Part shown: positions 55,634 to 64,000 of the stretch, one piece after another | How positions within the stretch are numbered: the first letter of the stretch is position 1 | Layout of the letters: the number at the start of each line of letters is the position of its first letter | Source: Oxalobacteraceae sp. CFBP 8761 | GTDB lineage: Bacteria; Pseudomonadota; Gammaproteobacteria; Burkholderiales; Burkholderiaceae_D | Assembly (NCBI GenBank): GCA_014841595.1 | Contig: JACYUE010000001.1 | Location: 2,468,996-2,532,995 of the forward strand | DNA: 64,000 nt | Reading direction: 5' to 3' | Notes under the pieces: model-generated | What the model saw: the letters and a program-made list of their open reading frames with translations, nothing else | Databases searched by the model: none | What the model was told of the DNA's origin: nothing | Translations under genes and position numbers: made by a program

Positions 55634-58170
55634 GCCGGCTCACGCGCTGGCTGCTGCTCGGCGAGTGGCGTGCGCACCCGGTGCGCGCACTGGTGGCGAT
55701 TGCGGCGATTGCCGTTGGCGTGTCGATGGGTTTTGCCATCCACCTGATCAATGCGGCCGCCTTCAATGAATTCTCGGCCGCCGTCAAGAGCCTGTCGGGC
55801 CAGGCCGACATCCAGGTCCAGGGGCGCGAACTGCTGTTTGACGAAGCCGTGTACCCGCAGCTGGCCAGCCATCCGGACGTCGCGGTGGCCGCACCCATTC
55901 TCGAGGTGCAGGCCGGCGTGCCGGGCCAGGACACGCCATTGCGCATCATCGGCATCGATGCCTTTCGCGCCGGCTTCATTTCGCCCGACCTGACCGGCGT
56001 GCCGGGCAATGGCCGCATGCTGGACGTGCTGGCCGACGATGCGCTGTTCCTGTCGCCGTCCGCCGAGGCGTGGCTGGGCAAGCGGCGTGGCAACACCCTG
56101 AATCTGCGCGCCGGCACCGGCGTCATCACGCTGCGCGTGGCCGGCCCCGTACAGCGGGCGCGCAGCGGCCAGCGTCTGGCCGTGATGGACATCGGCGCCT
56201 TGCAATGGCGCCTGGAACGCGTGGGCAAGCTCTCGCGTGTGGACCTCAAGCTGCGCAGCGGCGTCGACCGCGCCGCGTTCCAGCGCGCTCTGGCAGCCGA
56301 TCTCGAGCGCACCTGGCCGGGCCGCTTCACGGTCGGCCAGCCCAACGACGCCGACCAGGAAAGCCGCACGTCCAACATGAGCCGCGCCTACCGCGTCAAT
56401 CTGACGGTGCTGGCGCTGGTCGCACTGTTCACCGGCGCCTTCCTCGTGTTCTCGACCCAGGCCCTGTCGGTCATGCGCCGGCGCAGCCAGTTCGCGCTGC
56501 TGCGCGTGCTGGGCTTCGAACGGGGTCAGCTTCTGCGCCAGGTGCTGCTTGAAGGCGCGAGCCTGGGCGTGGCCGGCAGCCTGCTCGGCATCGGCGCCGG
56601 CTACGCGCTGGCCGCCACCGCCCTGCATTATTTTGGCGGCGACCTGGGCGCCGGCTATTTCCCTGGCATTCGCCCGCAGGTCGCGTTCACGCCCGGCGCC
56701 GCGGTCGTCTTCTTCGGCCTGGGCCTGGGCGTGGCCCTGCTCGGTTGCCTGGCGCCGGCATGGGAAGCGGCGCGCGCGCGGCCGGCCGTGGCAATCAAAT
56801 CCGGCGCCGACGAAGCACCGCTGTCACGCCTGGCGCGCGTCTGGCCATCGCTTGCGTGCCTGGCAATCGCCGCGCTGTTCGCGTTCGCGCCGCCCGTGTT
56901 CGAGTTGCCGCTGTTTGGCTACCTGGCAATCGCGCTGCTGCTAATTGGCGGCATCGGCCTGATGCCCCGCTTTGCTGCCGTCACGTTCCGCGCACTCGAA
57001 GGGTGGCTGTCCAAAAAACGGCATCCGATGCCGGTGCTGGCGCTGTCGCTGGGGCGCCTGGCCAATGCGCCGGGCCAGGCTTCGATTGCGCTGGGCGGCA
57101 TCCTGGCCAGTTTCAGCCTGATGGTGGCGATGGGGATCATGGTCTCGAGCTTCCGGGTCTCGGTCGACGACTGGATGGGCCACATCCTGCCGGCCGACCT
57201 GTATGTGCGCACGCTGGATGCCGGCGGCACCGGTTACCTGAGTCCGGCGCAGCAGGCTGCCTTGACGGCGCTGCCCGGCGTGCAGCAGATCCAGTTCCTG
57301 CGCACGCGGCGCGTGTCGCTGGCGCCCGAGCGGCCGCCGGTCGTCGTCATCGCGCGCGACATCGACGTGCGCGATCCGGCGCGCCTGTTGTATCTGGTGG
57401 GCGACAGCGCGCCCATTCCTGCCGGCGCGCGGCCGGCCTGGGTGTCCGAGGCGCTGCTCGACCTGTACGGCGCGCGCGTCGGCCAGACGCTGCGCCTGCC
57501 GCTGGGCGGCGCGGAGACGCCGTTCTTCGTGGCCGGCGCCTGGCGCGATTACGCCAACCAGAGCGGCTCGGTTGTCATCCAGCTGGCCGACTACCGCAAG
57601 CTGACCGGCGAAGGCGCTGTCACCGACGCGGCGCTGTGGACCGCAGATGGGGTCGACGCGGCCACACTGGAAACGCGTTTGCGCGCGCTGCCATTCGGCG
57701 CGGCGCTCACCTTCATGCGCCCGGGCGACATCCGCGCGGCGAGCCTGAAAATTTTCGACCGCAGTTTCGCCGTCACGTACTTGCTGGAGGCGATCGCGAT
57801 CGCGATCGGGCTGTCAGGCATCGCCGCCAGTTTTTCGGCCCAGACTTTGGCACGGGCGCGAGAATTCGGTATGCTGCGCCACGTCGGCGTCACGCGGCGC
57901 CAGGTCCTGCAGCTGCTCGCCTTCGAAGGTGGCCTGCTCACCGGCCTGGGCGTCATCGCCGGTTTCGTGCTCGGGCTGACCATCAGCCTGATCCTGGTTT
58001 TCGTGATCAACCCGCAGTCGTTCCACTGGACCATGGGCCTGCACCTGCCCTGGCCACTGCTGGGCAGCGTGGCCGCGGTGCTGGTGATCGCGTCCGTCGC
58101 CACCGCGCTCGTGTCAGGCCGCCAGGCCTTGTCGGGCGGTCCGGTGCGCGCTGTCAGAGAGGATTGGTAA
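55621..58170 (+). CDS. FtsX-family ABC transporter permease
   Basis: An 849-residue permease with two FtsX/MacB-like halves. An N-terminal helix (about 20-42) and a large periplasmic domain are followed by helices near 255-280, 310-335, 355-380 and 410-445. A second periplasmic domain and four more helices close the protein. Such permeases pair with a LolD-type ATPase to handle envelope lipids or release proteins, usually without channel transport. No ATPase gene adjoins it: before it is DUF4124, after it an AttH-like gene. The stop shares one base with the next start. Confidence 0.9.
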   Translation: MPRLSRLTRWLLLGEWRAHPVRALVAIAAIAVGVSMGFAIHLINAAAFNEFSAAVKSLSGQADIQVQGRELLFDEAVYPQLASHPDVAVAAPILEVQAGVPGQDTPLRIIGIDAFRAGFISPDLTGVPGNGRMLDVLADDALFLSPSAEAWLGKRRGNTLNLRAGTGVITLRVAGPVQRARSGQRLAVMDIGALQWRLERVGKLSRVDLKLRSGVDRAAFQRALAADLERTWPGRFTVGQPNDADQESRTSNMSRAYRVNLTVLALVALFTGAFLVFSTQALSVMRRRSQFALLRVLGFERGQLLRQVLLEGASLGVAGSLLGIGAGYALAATALHYFGGDLGAGYFPGIRPQVAFTPGAAVVFFGLGLGVALLGCLAPAWEAARARPAVAIKSGADEAPLSRLARVWPSLACLAIAALFAFAPPVFELPLFGYLAIALLLIGGIGLMPRFAAVTFRALEGWLSKKRHPMPVLALSLGRLANAPGQASIALGGILASFSLMVAMGIMVSSFRVSVDDWMGHILPADLYVRTLDAGGTGYLSPAQQAALTALPGVQQIQFLRTRRVSLAPERPPVVVIARDIDVRDPARLLYLVGDSAPIPAGARPAWVSEALLDLYGARVGQTLRLPLGGAETPFFVAGAWRDYANQSGSVVIQLADYRKLTGEGAVTDAALWTADGVDAATLETRLRALPFGAALTFMRPGDIRAASLKIFDRSFAVTYLLEAIAIAIGLSGIAASFSAQTLARAREFGMLRHVGVTRRQVLQLLAFEGGLLTGLGVIAGFVLGLTISLILVFVINPQSFHWTMGLHLPWPLLGSVAAVLVIASVATALVSGRQALSGGPVRAVREDW

Positions 58171-59240
58171 TGCGTTTCATCCTGTATCTACTGTTGTCGC
58201 TGCTGGCGCTGCCAGCGCGCGCCGAACCGCCCGTGTTTGCCCCCGTCACGCCCGGCGCGGCGCTGACGTTCCCGCGCGACTATGGCGCGCATCCCGAGTT
58301 TCGCACCGAATGGTGGTATGTCACTGGCTGGGTCGAGACGCCCGACAAGCGCCCGCTGGGGTTTCAGGTCACGTTCTTTCGCAGCCGCACGGGCGTCGAC
58401 GGCGCCAATCCAAGCCACTTCACGCCGCGCCAGCTGGTGATCGGCCACGCGGCGCTGTCCGACCCGGCGGTCGGGCGCCTCGTGCACGACCAGCGCAGCG
58501 CCCGTGAAGGCTTCGGCCTGGCCTGGGCGCGGGCCGGCAACACCGACCTGAAACTCGATGACTGGCGCATGGTGCGCGACCAGGATGGCACCTACCGCGT
58601 GACGATCCGCTCGAACCAGCTCACGCTGGAACTGCGCCTGCGTCCCACGCAGCCGGTCCTGGCGCAGGGCCAGGGCGGGTATTCGCGCAAGGGCCCGAGT
58701 GCGCAGCATGCCAGCTACTACTACAGCGAACCGCAACTGGCCGTCACGGGCAGCGTGGGCCGTGCCGGGATGGCCTCTACGGCCGTTACCGGGAGCGCCT
58801 GGCTCGATCACGAGTGGTCGAGCGAAGCCCTGCAGCCCGACGCCGTGGGCTGGAACTGGGTCGGCGCCAACCTCGACGATGGCGGCGCGCTGATGGCTTT
58901 CCAGATCCGCGACAAGCAAGGTGGTAAACTATGGGCGCACGCCACCCGGCGCGACAAGGCGGGCAAGGTCACGCATTACGCGCCCGAGCAGATCACGTTC
59001 ACGCCGAAGACGCTGTGGACGTCCCCGCGCACGCAGGCGACCTACCCGATCGCCACCACGATCACCACCGGCGACCAGGTCTGGCAGATCGTCCCGCTGC
59101 AGAACGACCAGGAACTCGATTCGCGCCGCTCGACGGGCGCCGTGTACTGGGAAGGCGCGGTCACGATCCAGCAGAACGGCCGCCGCGTCGGCCGCGGCTA
59201 CCTCGAGATGACCGGCTATGTGCAGCCAATGAAATTATAA
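58170..59240 (+). CDS. AttH/CrtC-like lipocalin-fold protein
   Basis: A 356-residue exported protein. A signal peptide covers about residues 1-18 (ALPARA-E). The body begins FPRDYGAHPEFRTEWWYVTGW, the hallmark of AttH and CrtC-type proteins, and SAWLDHEWSSEAL holds the His-Glu pair common to them. GWNWVGANLDDGGALMAFQIR follows. CrtC members hydrate carotenoids, but many AttH-like ones sit beside FtsX-type permeases and probably handle lipids. The latter fits here (inference). It shares one base with the permease stop. Confidence 0.87.
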   Translation: MRFILYLLLSLLALPARAEPPVFAPVTPGAALTFPRDYGAHPEFRTEWWYVTGWVETPDKRPLGFQVTFFRSRTGVDGANPSHFTPRQLVIGHAALSDPAVGRLVHDQRSAREGFGLAWARAGNTDLKLDDWRMVRDQDGTYRVTIRSNQLTLELRLRPTQPVLAQGQGGYSRKGPSAQHASYYYSEPQLAVTGSVGRAGMASTAVTGSAWLDHEWSSEALQPDAVGWNWVGANLDDGGALMAFQIRDKQGGKLWAHATRRDKAGKVTHYAPEQITFTPKTLWTSPRTQATYPIATTITTGDQVWQIVPLQNDQELDSRRSTGAVYWEGAVTIQQNGRRVGRGYLEMTGYVQPMKL

Positions 59241-59258
59241 GAATCCCACGAAGACACG

Positions 59259-61088
59259 ATGACCACGCGTACCACCAGCTCCACCGCCTCCCCCGACGCA
59301 GACAGTTCACGCAAGAGCAGCCTCTCGACCCTCAAGGGCTTGATCCCGTTCATGGCGCCGTACCGCCGCCAGTTCATCCTGGCCGGCATTGCGCTGCTGT
59401 TCGCGGCGGGCGCCACGCTGGCCATTCCGGCGGCGTTCAAGCAGATGATCGACCTGGGCTTCGGCGCGTCAGCCACTGCGCGCGGCATCGAGAATGTCAA
59501 CGCGACCTTTTTGGCACTGTTCGGCGTGGCCGCCGTGCTGGCGGTAGCCACGGCCGCGCGCTTCTACATGGTCTCGTGGCTCGGCGAGCGCGTGACGGCG
59601 GATATTCGCAGCGCCGTGTACCGCCACGTGGTGCGCCAGAGTCCCGAATTTTTCGAGACCACGCGCACCGGCGAAGTGCTGTCGCGCCTGACCACCGACA
59701 CGACGCTGATCCAGGCAATCGTCGGCACCAGCATCTCGCTCGCACTGCGCAACACGCTGCTGTTCATCGGTGGCCTGGTCATGCTGTTCATCACGAGTCC
59801 GCGCCTGACGTCCATCATTCTGGGCCTGCTGGTGCTGGTCGTGCTGCCGATCGTGCTGTTCGGCCGCCGCGTGCGCAAGCTATCGCGCGATTCGCAGGAC
59901 CGCATCGCCGATGCGTCGGCCGTGGCCGGTGAAATCCTCAACGCCATGCCGACCGTGCAGGCCTTTACGCGCGAGGGCTATGAAGCCGGGCGCTTTGGCG
60001 TCGAAGTCGAAAGCGCGTTCACCACCGCCATGCGCCGCATCCGCGCGCGGGCGACACTCACGCTGCTGGCGATCGTGCTGATCTTCGGGGCGATCGTGTT
60101 CGTGCTGTGGCTGGGCGCGCATGCCGTGATTGCCGGGACCATGACCGGGGGCGAACTGGGGCAGTTCATCCTGTACGCCGGCATCGTCGCCGGCTCGGTC
60201 GGGGCCTTGTCCGAAGTAATGGGCGACGCCCAGCGCGCCGCCGGCGCCACCGAGCGCCTGCTCGAACTGCTGGGCGCCCGTTCGGACATCCAGGACCCGC
60301 TGCACCCGGCCACGCTGCCCGCGCGCACCGCCAACGGCGCGCGTGTCACGCTCGATGGCGTGACCTTCGCTTATCCATCCCGCCTGCAGGAAGCGGCGCT
60401 GTCGCACCTGGCGCTCGAGATCCAGCCCGGCGAGACGGTGGCTGTCGTCGGCCCGTCCGGCGCCGGCAAGACCACGCTGTTCCAGCTGCTGCTGCGCTTT
60501 TACGATCCGCAATCGGGCAGCATCCGCCTCGACGGCGTCGACGTGCGCGACCTGACGCTGCAGACGCTGCGCAGCGCGGTGGGCATCGTGCCGCAGGATA
60601 CGGTCGTGTTCTCGCTCGACGCGATGGAAAACATCCGCTACGGCCGCCCCGACGCCACCGACGAGGAAGTGATTGCGGCGGCGCGCATGGCAGCCGCCCA
60701 CGAATTCATCGAGCGCCTGCCGGAAGGCTACCGTTCGTTCCTGGGCGAACGCGGTGTGCGCTTGTCGGGCGGCCAGCGCCAGCGCATCGCGATTGCGCGC
60801 GCTTTGCTGAAAAACCCACCGCTGCTGCTGCTCGACGAAGCCACCAGTGCGCTCGATGCCGAATCCGAACGCCTCGTGCAGCGGGCGCTTGAAGCGGCCA
60901 TGATCGGGCGTACCACGATCATCATCGCCCACCGCCTGGCCACGGTGCAGCGCGCCGACCGCATCGTCGTGCTCGATGGCGGCAGGATCGTCGAGATGGG
61001 CACGCACCACGAACTGGTCGCCCTGCGCGGTGTATATGCGAACCTCGCCGCGCTGCAGTTCCAGGCGCATGCACCCGTGGCAGCGTGA
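59259..61088 (+). CDS. ABC exporter, MsbA-like half transporter
   Basis: A 609-residue fused exporter. The membrane domain (about 25-325) has six helices. The nucleotide-binding domain has Walker A GPSGAGKTTLFQLL near 400, signature LSGGQRQRIAIARALL near 501, and Walker B LLLLDEATSALD near 521. It works as a homodimer or heterodimer to export lipids, drugs or peptides; the cargo is unknown. It lies 18 bp after the AttH-like gene, so it is probably the last gene of that operon. It is not the ATPase partner of the FtsX permease, because its ATPase is fused to its own membrane domain. Confidence 0.93.
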   Translation: MTTRTTSSTASPDADSSRKSSLSTLKGLIPFMAPYRRQFILAGIALLFAAGATLAIPAAFKQMIDLGFGASATARGIENVNATFLALFGVAAVLAVATAARFYMVSWLGERVTADIRSAVYRHVVRQSPEFFETTRTGEVLSRLTTDTTLIQAIVGTSISLALRNTLLFIGGLVMLFITSPRLTSIILGLLVLVVLPIVLFGRRVRKLSRDSQDRIADASAVAGEILNAMPTVQAFTREGYEAGRFGVEVESAFTTAMRRIRARATLTLLAIVLIFGAIVFVLWLGAHAVIAGTMTGGELGQFILYAGIVAGSVGALSEVMGDAQRAAGATERLLELLGARSDIQDPLHPATLPARTANGARVTLDGVTFAYPSRLQEAALSHLALEIQPGETVAVVGPSGAGKTTLFQLLLRFYDPQSGSIRLDGVDVRDLTLQTLRSAVGIVPQDTVVFSLDAMENIRYGRPDATDEEVIAAARMAAAHEFIERLPEGYRSFLGERGVRLSGGQRQRIAIARALLKNPPLLLLDEATSALDAESERLVQRALEAAMIGRTTIIIAHRLATVQRADRIVVLDGGRIVEMGTHHELVALRGVYANLAALQFQAHAPVAA

Positions 61089-61191
61089 CAGGATCGACCG
61101 GAGTATTGCGGGTGTCGGTGACCGAACCGTGACTTCCCGTCACATTCCGTTGCATCCAGGCACCTCAATGACTGCCAAAACTCACTAAATA

Positions 61192-61221
61192 TTGCCATTA
61201 GAAAAGGTTGGGGCGTATGAT
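61192..61221 (+). promoter_or_regulatory. Promoter of the chemoreceptor gene
   Basis: TTGCCA (61192-61197), 18-bp spacer, TATGAT (61216-61221), about 35 bp before ATG 61256. Confidence 0.45.
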
Positions 61222-61255
61222 CCGGAGTTATACCCTCCATCATCACTCGACTTTC

Positions 61256-63292
61256 ATGAGCAACCAAAAATTTAGTTTAGCCAGCTGGAATGTCGGCACC
61301 CGCATCAGCGCCGTCACCTTCGCCCTGGCAGGGGTCATCATCGCCGTGCTGATCGGCACGATCACGCTGTCGACATCGAGCATGCTGGAACAGCGCGCCA
61401 TGGAGAGCGTTTCCAGTGAACTCAAAGGCGTGGCCAACACGGTCGAACTGTTCAACAAGACCGTGTCGAGCCAGGCCGTCAGCTTCGGGCGCATCTTCAG
61501 CGCCGGCCTGCCGGGCGCGTATGCGCTCGACGAAGCGGCCACCGTGGACATCGGCGGCCGCCAGGTGCCGACGCTGAGCCTTGACGGCAAGGCGCTGAAC
61601 CTCGACTTCGCCGTCCCCGACAGCTTCACCGAGCGCACCGGCGCCAACGCCACCGTGTTCGCCGTTGCCGGCGACGACTTCGTGCGCGTGACCACGTCCG
61701 TCAAGAAGGAAAACGGCGACCGCGCCGTCGGCACGGCCCTCGACAAGACCGCACCGGCCTACGCCGCGCTGCGCGCCGGCCGTACCTATGTCGGCCTGGC
61801 CCCTCTATTCGGCAAGCAGTTCATCACCCAGTACGAGCCGGTGCGCGACGCCGCCGGCAAGGTCGTCGGCGCACTCTACGTGGGCGTGAACATCAGCCAG
61901 GACATCGCCTTCCTCAAGGAGCGCATCAATGCGATCAAGGTCGGTGACAGCGGCTACTTCTACGTGCTGTCGGCAGCGCCCGGCAAGACCTACGGCGACC
62001 TGCTCGTGCACCCGAAGAGCGAAGGCAAGAACATCCTCGACAGCAAGTCGGCCAACGGTAACGAGTTCGTCAAGGAGATGCTGGAGAAGAAGGAAGGCAC
62101 GGTCCGCTACGACTGGCAGAACCCCGGTGAAACCGGCGCGCGCGAGAAATTTGCGGCGTACACGCACATGAAGGACTGGAACTGGGTCATCGCCGGTGGC
62201 ACGTATATCGACGAGATCACCGCCGCCGCCACCCAGCTGCGTAACCGCTTCATCCTGTTCGGCATTGCCGCGCTGGCCGTACTGGCCACGCTGCTGTACC
62301 TGCTGGTGCGTGCGACGGTGACGCGCCCGCTGGCCGAAGTCGAAGAAGTGGCCCGCCGCATCGCCGGCGGCGACTTGACCGCCCGGATCGCGCCCAGCAA
62401 CAATGACGAAATCGGTCGCCTGACCGTAGCGATCAACGACATCGGCGAGAGCCTGTCGGGCGTGGTCGGCAAGGTACGCGACGGTGCCGAGCACATTGCG
62501 GCCGCCTCGCAGCAAATTTCAACCGGCAACCTGGACCTGTGCAGCCGTACCGAAGAACAGGCCGCCAGCCTGGCCACCACCGCGTCGTCGATGGACGAGC
62601 TGACCACGACCGTGCGCCAGAACGCGGACAATGCGCGCCAGGCCAACGAATTTGCCCAGACTGCGTCGAACGTGGCCCAGAAAGGCGGCGACACGGTGTC
62701 GCAAGTGGTCGCCCGCATGGATTCGATCACGGTCGCCTCGCGCAAGATTTCGGACATCACGAGCGTCATCGATGGCATCGCGTTCCAGACCAATATCCTG
62801 GCACTCAATGCAGCCGTGGAAGCGGCGCGCGCCGGCGAACAGGGTCGCGGTTTCGCGGTCGTGGCGTCCGAAGTGCGCAACCTGGCGCAGCGCTCGGCCG
62901 CTGCCGCCAAGGAGATCAAGGGTCTGATCGACGCATCGAACCATGAAGTCGGCGCCGGCAGCGCGCTGGTGGCGCAGGCCGGCACCACGATGCAGGAAGT
63001 GCTGACGAGCGTGCAGCGCGTTACTGCCATCATGGCCGAAATCAGCAACGCCAGCCAGGAACAGACCCAGGGCATCGAGGAAATCAACCGCGCCGTGGTC
63101 GAGATGGACACGACCACGCAGCAGAACGCGGCACTGGTCGAAGAAGCCAGCGCCGCGGCGCAGGCCATGCACGAGCAGGCCGATGCCCTCGCCCGTTCGG
63201 TGCGCAGCTTCCGCCTGGCCGAAGACGGCCCGAGCCTCGGCTACGATGCACCGGCACCAGCCCCGCGCCGCGCGGCGCTGACCCACGGCTGA
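61256..63292 (+). CDS. Methyl-accepting chemotaxis protein with Cache sensor
   Basis: A 678-residue chemoreceptor. A membrane helix near 15-38 is followed by a long periplasmic Cache-type sensor (about 45-325) with [22 protein letters not shown] and [17 protein letters not shown], typical of double Cache. The second helix (near 330-352) leads into HAMP (about 355-408). The signalling domain (about 420-660) has the hairpin core [20 protein letters not shown] near 510 and [19 protein letters not shown]. No NWETF-type pentapeptide is seen at the end. The start is MSNQKFS at 61256. The ligand is unknown. Confidence 0.93.
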   Translation: MSNQKFSLASWNVGTRISAVTFALAGVIIAVLIGTITLSTSSMLEQRAMESVSSELKGVANTVELFNKTVSSQAVSFGRIFSAGLPGAYALDEAATVDIGGRQVPTLSLDGKALNLDFAVPDSFTERTGANATVFAVAGDDFVRVTTSVKKENGDRAVGTALDKTAPAYAALRAGRTYVGLAPLFGKQFITQYEPVRDAAGKVVGALYVGVNISQDIAFLKERINAIKVGDSGYFYVLSAAPGKTYGDLLVHPKSEGKNILDSKSANGNEFVKEMLEKKEGTVRYDWQNPGETGAREKFAAYTHMKDWNWVIAGGTYIDEITAAATQLRNRFILFGIAALAVLATLLYLLVRATVTRPLAEVEEVARRIAGGDLTARIAPSNNDEIGRLTVAINDIGESLSGVVGKVRDGAEHIAAASQQISTGNLDLCSRTEEQAASLATTASSMDELTTTVRQNADNARQANEFAQTASNVAQKGGDTVSQVVARMDSITVASRKISDITSVIDGIAFQTNILALNAAVEAARAGEQGRGFAVVASEVRNLAQRSAAAAKEIKGLIDASNHEVGAGSALVAQAGTTMQEVLTSVQRVTAIMAEISNASQEQTQGIEEINRAVVEMDTTTQQNAALVEEASAAAQAMHEQADALARSVRSFRLAEDGPSLGYDAPAPAPRRAALTHG

Positions 63293-63314
63293 CGTTCGGC
63301 CAATCAAGCGTCTT

Positions 63315-63338
63315 GCGCCCGGCCACCCGGCCGGGCGC
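63315..63338 (+). terminator. Hairpin after the chemoreceptor gene
   Basis: Perfect 10-bp stem GCGCCCGGCC / GGCCGGGCGC around ACCC, 22 bp after the stop. The downstream T-tract is weak (TTCCTGTGT). Confidence 0.55.
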
Positions 63339-63394
63339 TTCCTGTGTCGACCTCGCGCGGTGTAGAGTAGCGTTCCTGTCTTTCGGAGTGCACC

Positions 63395-64000
63395 TTGTCA
63401 GAATCCGCCCTGCAGCGCCGCTGCCACACGATCTTCCCCGGCCATCGCCAGCGCCGTCCTGCGGAACATTTTGCAGCGATGGCCGCCTGGTGCGAGCAGC
63501 ACGACATCGATCACGACGTGTATGGCAATGGCGACCTGATTCAGTCGTTCGAAGCGAAGGTGGCGGCCACGCTCGGCTTCGAGGCCGCCGTGTTCTGCGT
63601 CAGCGGCACGATGGCGCAGGTGACGGCGCTGCGCCTGGCCTGCCTCGAGCGCGCCAGCCGCATGGTGGCGCTGCACCCGACCTCGCACATCTTCGTCCAC
63701 GAACGCGCCAACTACCAGTTGCTGGACCACTTTCAGGCACTGCCCGTGGGTGACCGGCACCGGCCATGGACGGCCAGCGATCTGCTGGACGTGCCGGACC
63801 GCCTGGGCGCCGTGGGCCTGGAGATCCCGATGCGTGAGATCGGCGGGCAGCTCTCGCCATGGGACGAACTCGAGGCGATCAAGCGCGGCTGCCGTGAGCG
63901 CGGCATCCACCTGCACATGGACGGCGCGCGCCTGTGGGAAGCGGCGGCCGGGTACGGGCGCAGCGCGGCGCAGATTGCGGCCGGCTTCGATTCGGTGTAT
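63395..64000 (+). CDS. Threonine aldolase family PLP enzyme, 3' end cut by window edge
   Basis: The first 202 codons of a PLP-dependent enzyme of the beta-eliminating-lyase / low-specificity threonine aldolase family. Blocks include DHDVYGNGDLIQSFEAKVA near residue 40, AVFCVSGTMAQVTALR, HPTSHIFVHERANYQL and LHMDGARLWEAAAGYG near 185, where the Asp contacts PLP. The PLP lysine would lie beyond base 64000. The start is TTG 63395, six bases after GGAG, and a rarer start codon for this window. Threonine aldolases cleave threonine to glycine and acetaldehyde; the exact substrate is not known. Confidence 0.85.
   Translation, partial: MSESALQRRCHTIFPGHRQRRPAEHFAAMAAWCEQHDIDHDVYGNGDLIQSFEAKVAATLGFEAAVFCVSGTMAQVTALRLACLERASRMVALHPTSHIFVHERANYQLLDHFQALPVGDRHRPWTASDLLDVPDRLGAVGLEIPMREIGGQLSPWDELEAIKRGCRERGIHLHMDGARLWEAAAGYGRSAAQIAAGFDSVY

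Overview
The window is 64 kb of dense, high-GC chromosome with short intergenic gaps and ordinary sigma70-like promoters. Gene content points to a betaproteobacterium of the Oxalobacteraceae, Massilia-like (inference). The main clues are paired cyanophycin synthetases, a kbl / SDR-type threonine dehydrogenase pair, the gloB / methyltransferase / rnhA / dnaQ block, and many GGDEF/EAL, MHYT and chemoreceptor signalling proteins. No rRNA, CRISPR array or prophage was seen. The only clear mobile element is one intact IS1595-like insertion sequence.

Layout. 1-5.1 kb: a TPR protein cut by the window edge, an HI0933-type flavoprotein, a four-gene operon (membrane protein, small XRE regulator, secreted alpha/beta hydrolase, small membrane protein) under a promoter flanked by two matching operators, and an orphan TRAP-type binding protein. 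5.1-13.7 kb: moaD, moeA and thrC; the insertion sequence with a perfect 8-bp target duplication; then sdaA, threonine dehydrogenase and kbl, divergent from an HTH-cupin regulator. 13.8-18.8 kb: prolyl oligopeptidase, Sel1-repeat protein, DEDDh exonuclease, YegD-like Hsp70. 19-30.2 kb: a cyanophycin region. A plus-strand operon (asparaginase-type peptidase, cyanophycinase, second synthetase) meets tail-to-tail a minus-strand series (permease, nicotinamidase-like hydrolase, haem-oxygenase-fold iron protein, first synthetase). A 150-bp-period repeat array lies at the junction.

30.5-50.3 kb: signalling and housekeeping genes. They include a TPR-GGDEF protein, an MHYT hybrid kinase, two tRNA-Val(CAC) copies, dnaQ, rnhA, a methyltransferase, gloB, malate synthase with a divergent LysR gene, a cold-shock protein, a free Hpt domain after upp, a GGDEF-EAL/HDOD pair, aroC, a response regulator with REC-DUF3369-GGDEF-EAL, and a CBS protein. 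50.4-64 kb: an alpha/beta hydrolase, a YihY-type protein, then a tightly coupled plus-strand run (wrbA, DUF2069, FAD-linked oxidase, DUF4124, FtsX-type permease, AttH-like lipocalin, ABC exporter), a chemoreceptor, and the start of a threonine-aldolase-type gene cut by the right edge.

How parts fit together. Threonine synthesis (thrC) and breakdown (kbl, dehydrogenase, sdaA) are near neighbours. The cyanophycin genes form a complete make-and-degrade cycle for a nitrogen-reserve polymer, with a possible amino-acid importer beside them. At least four proteins are likely to make, degrade or sense cyclic-di-GMP. Many neighbouring genes run tail-to-tail with gaps below 30 bp, so several transcripts probably end inside one another.
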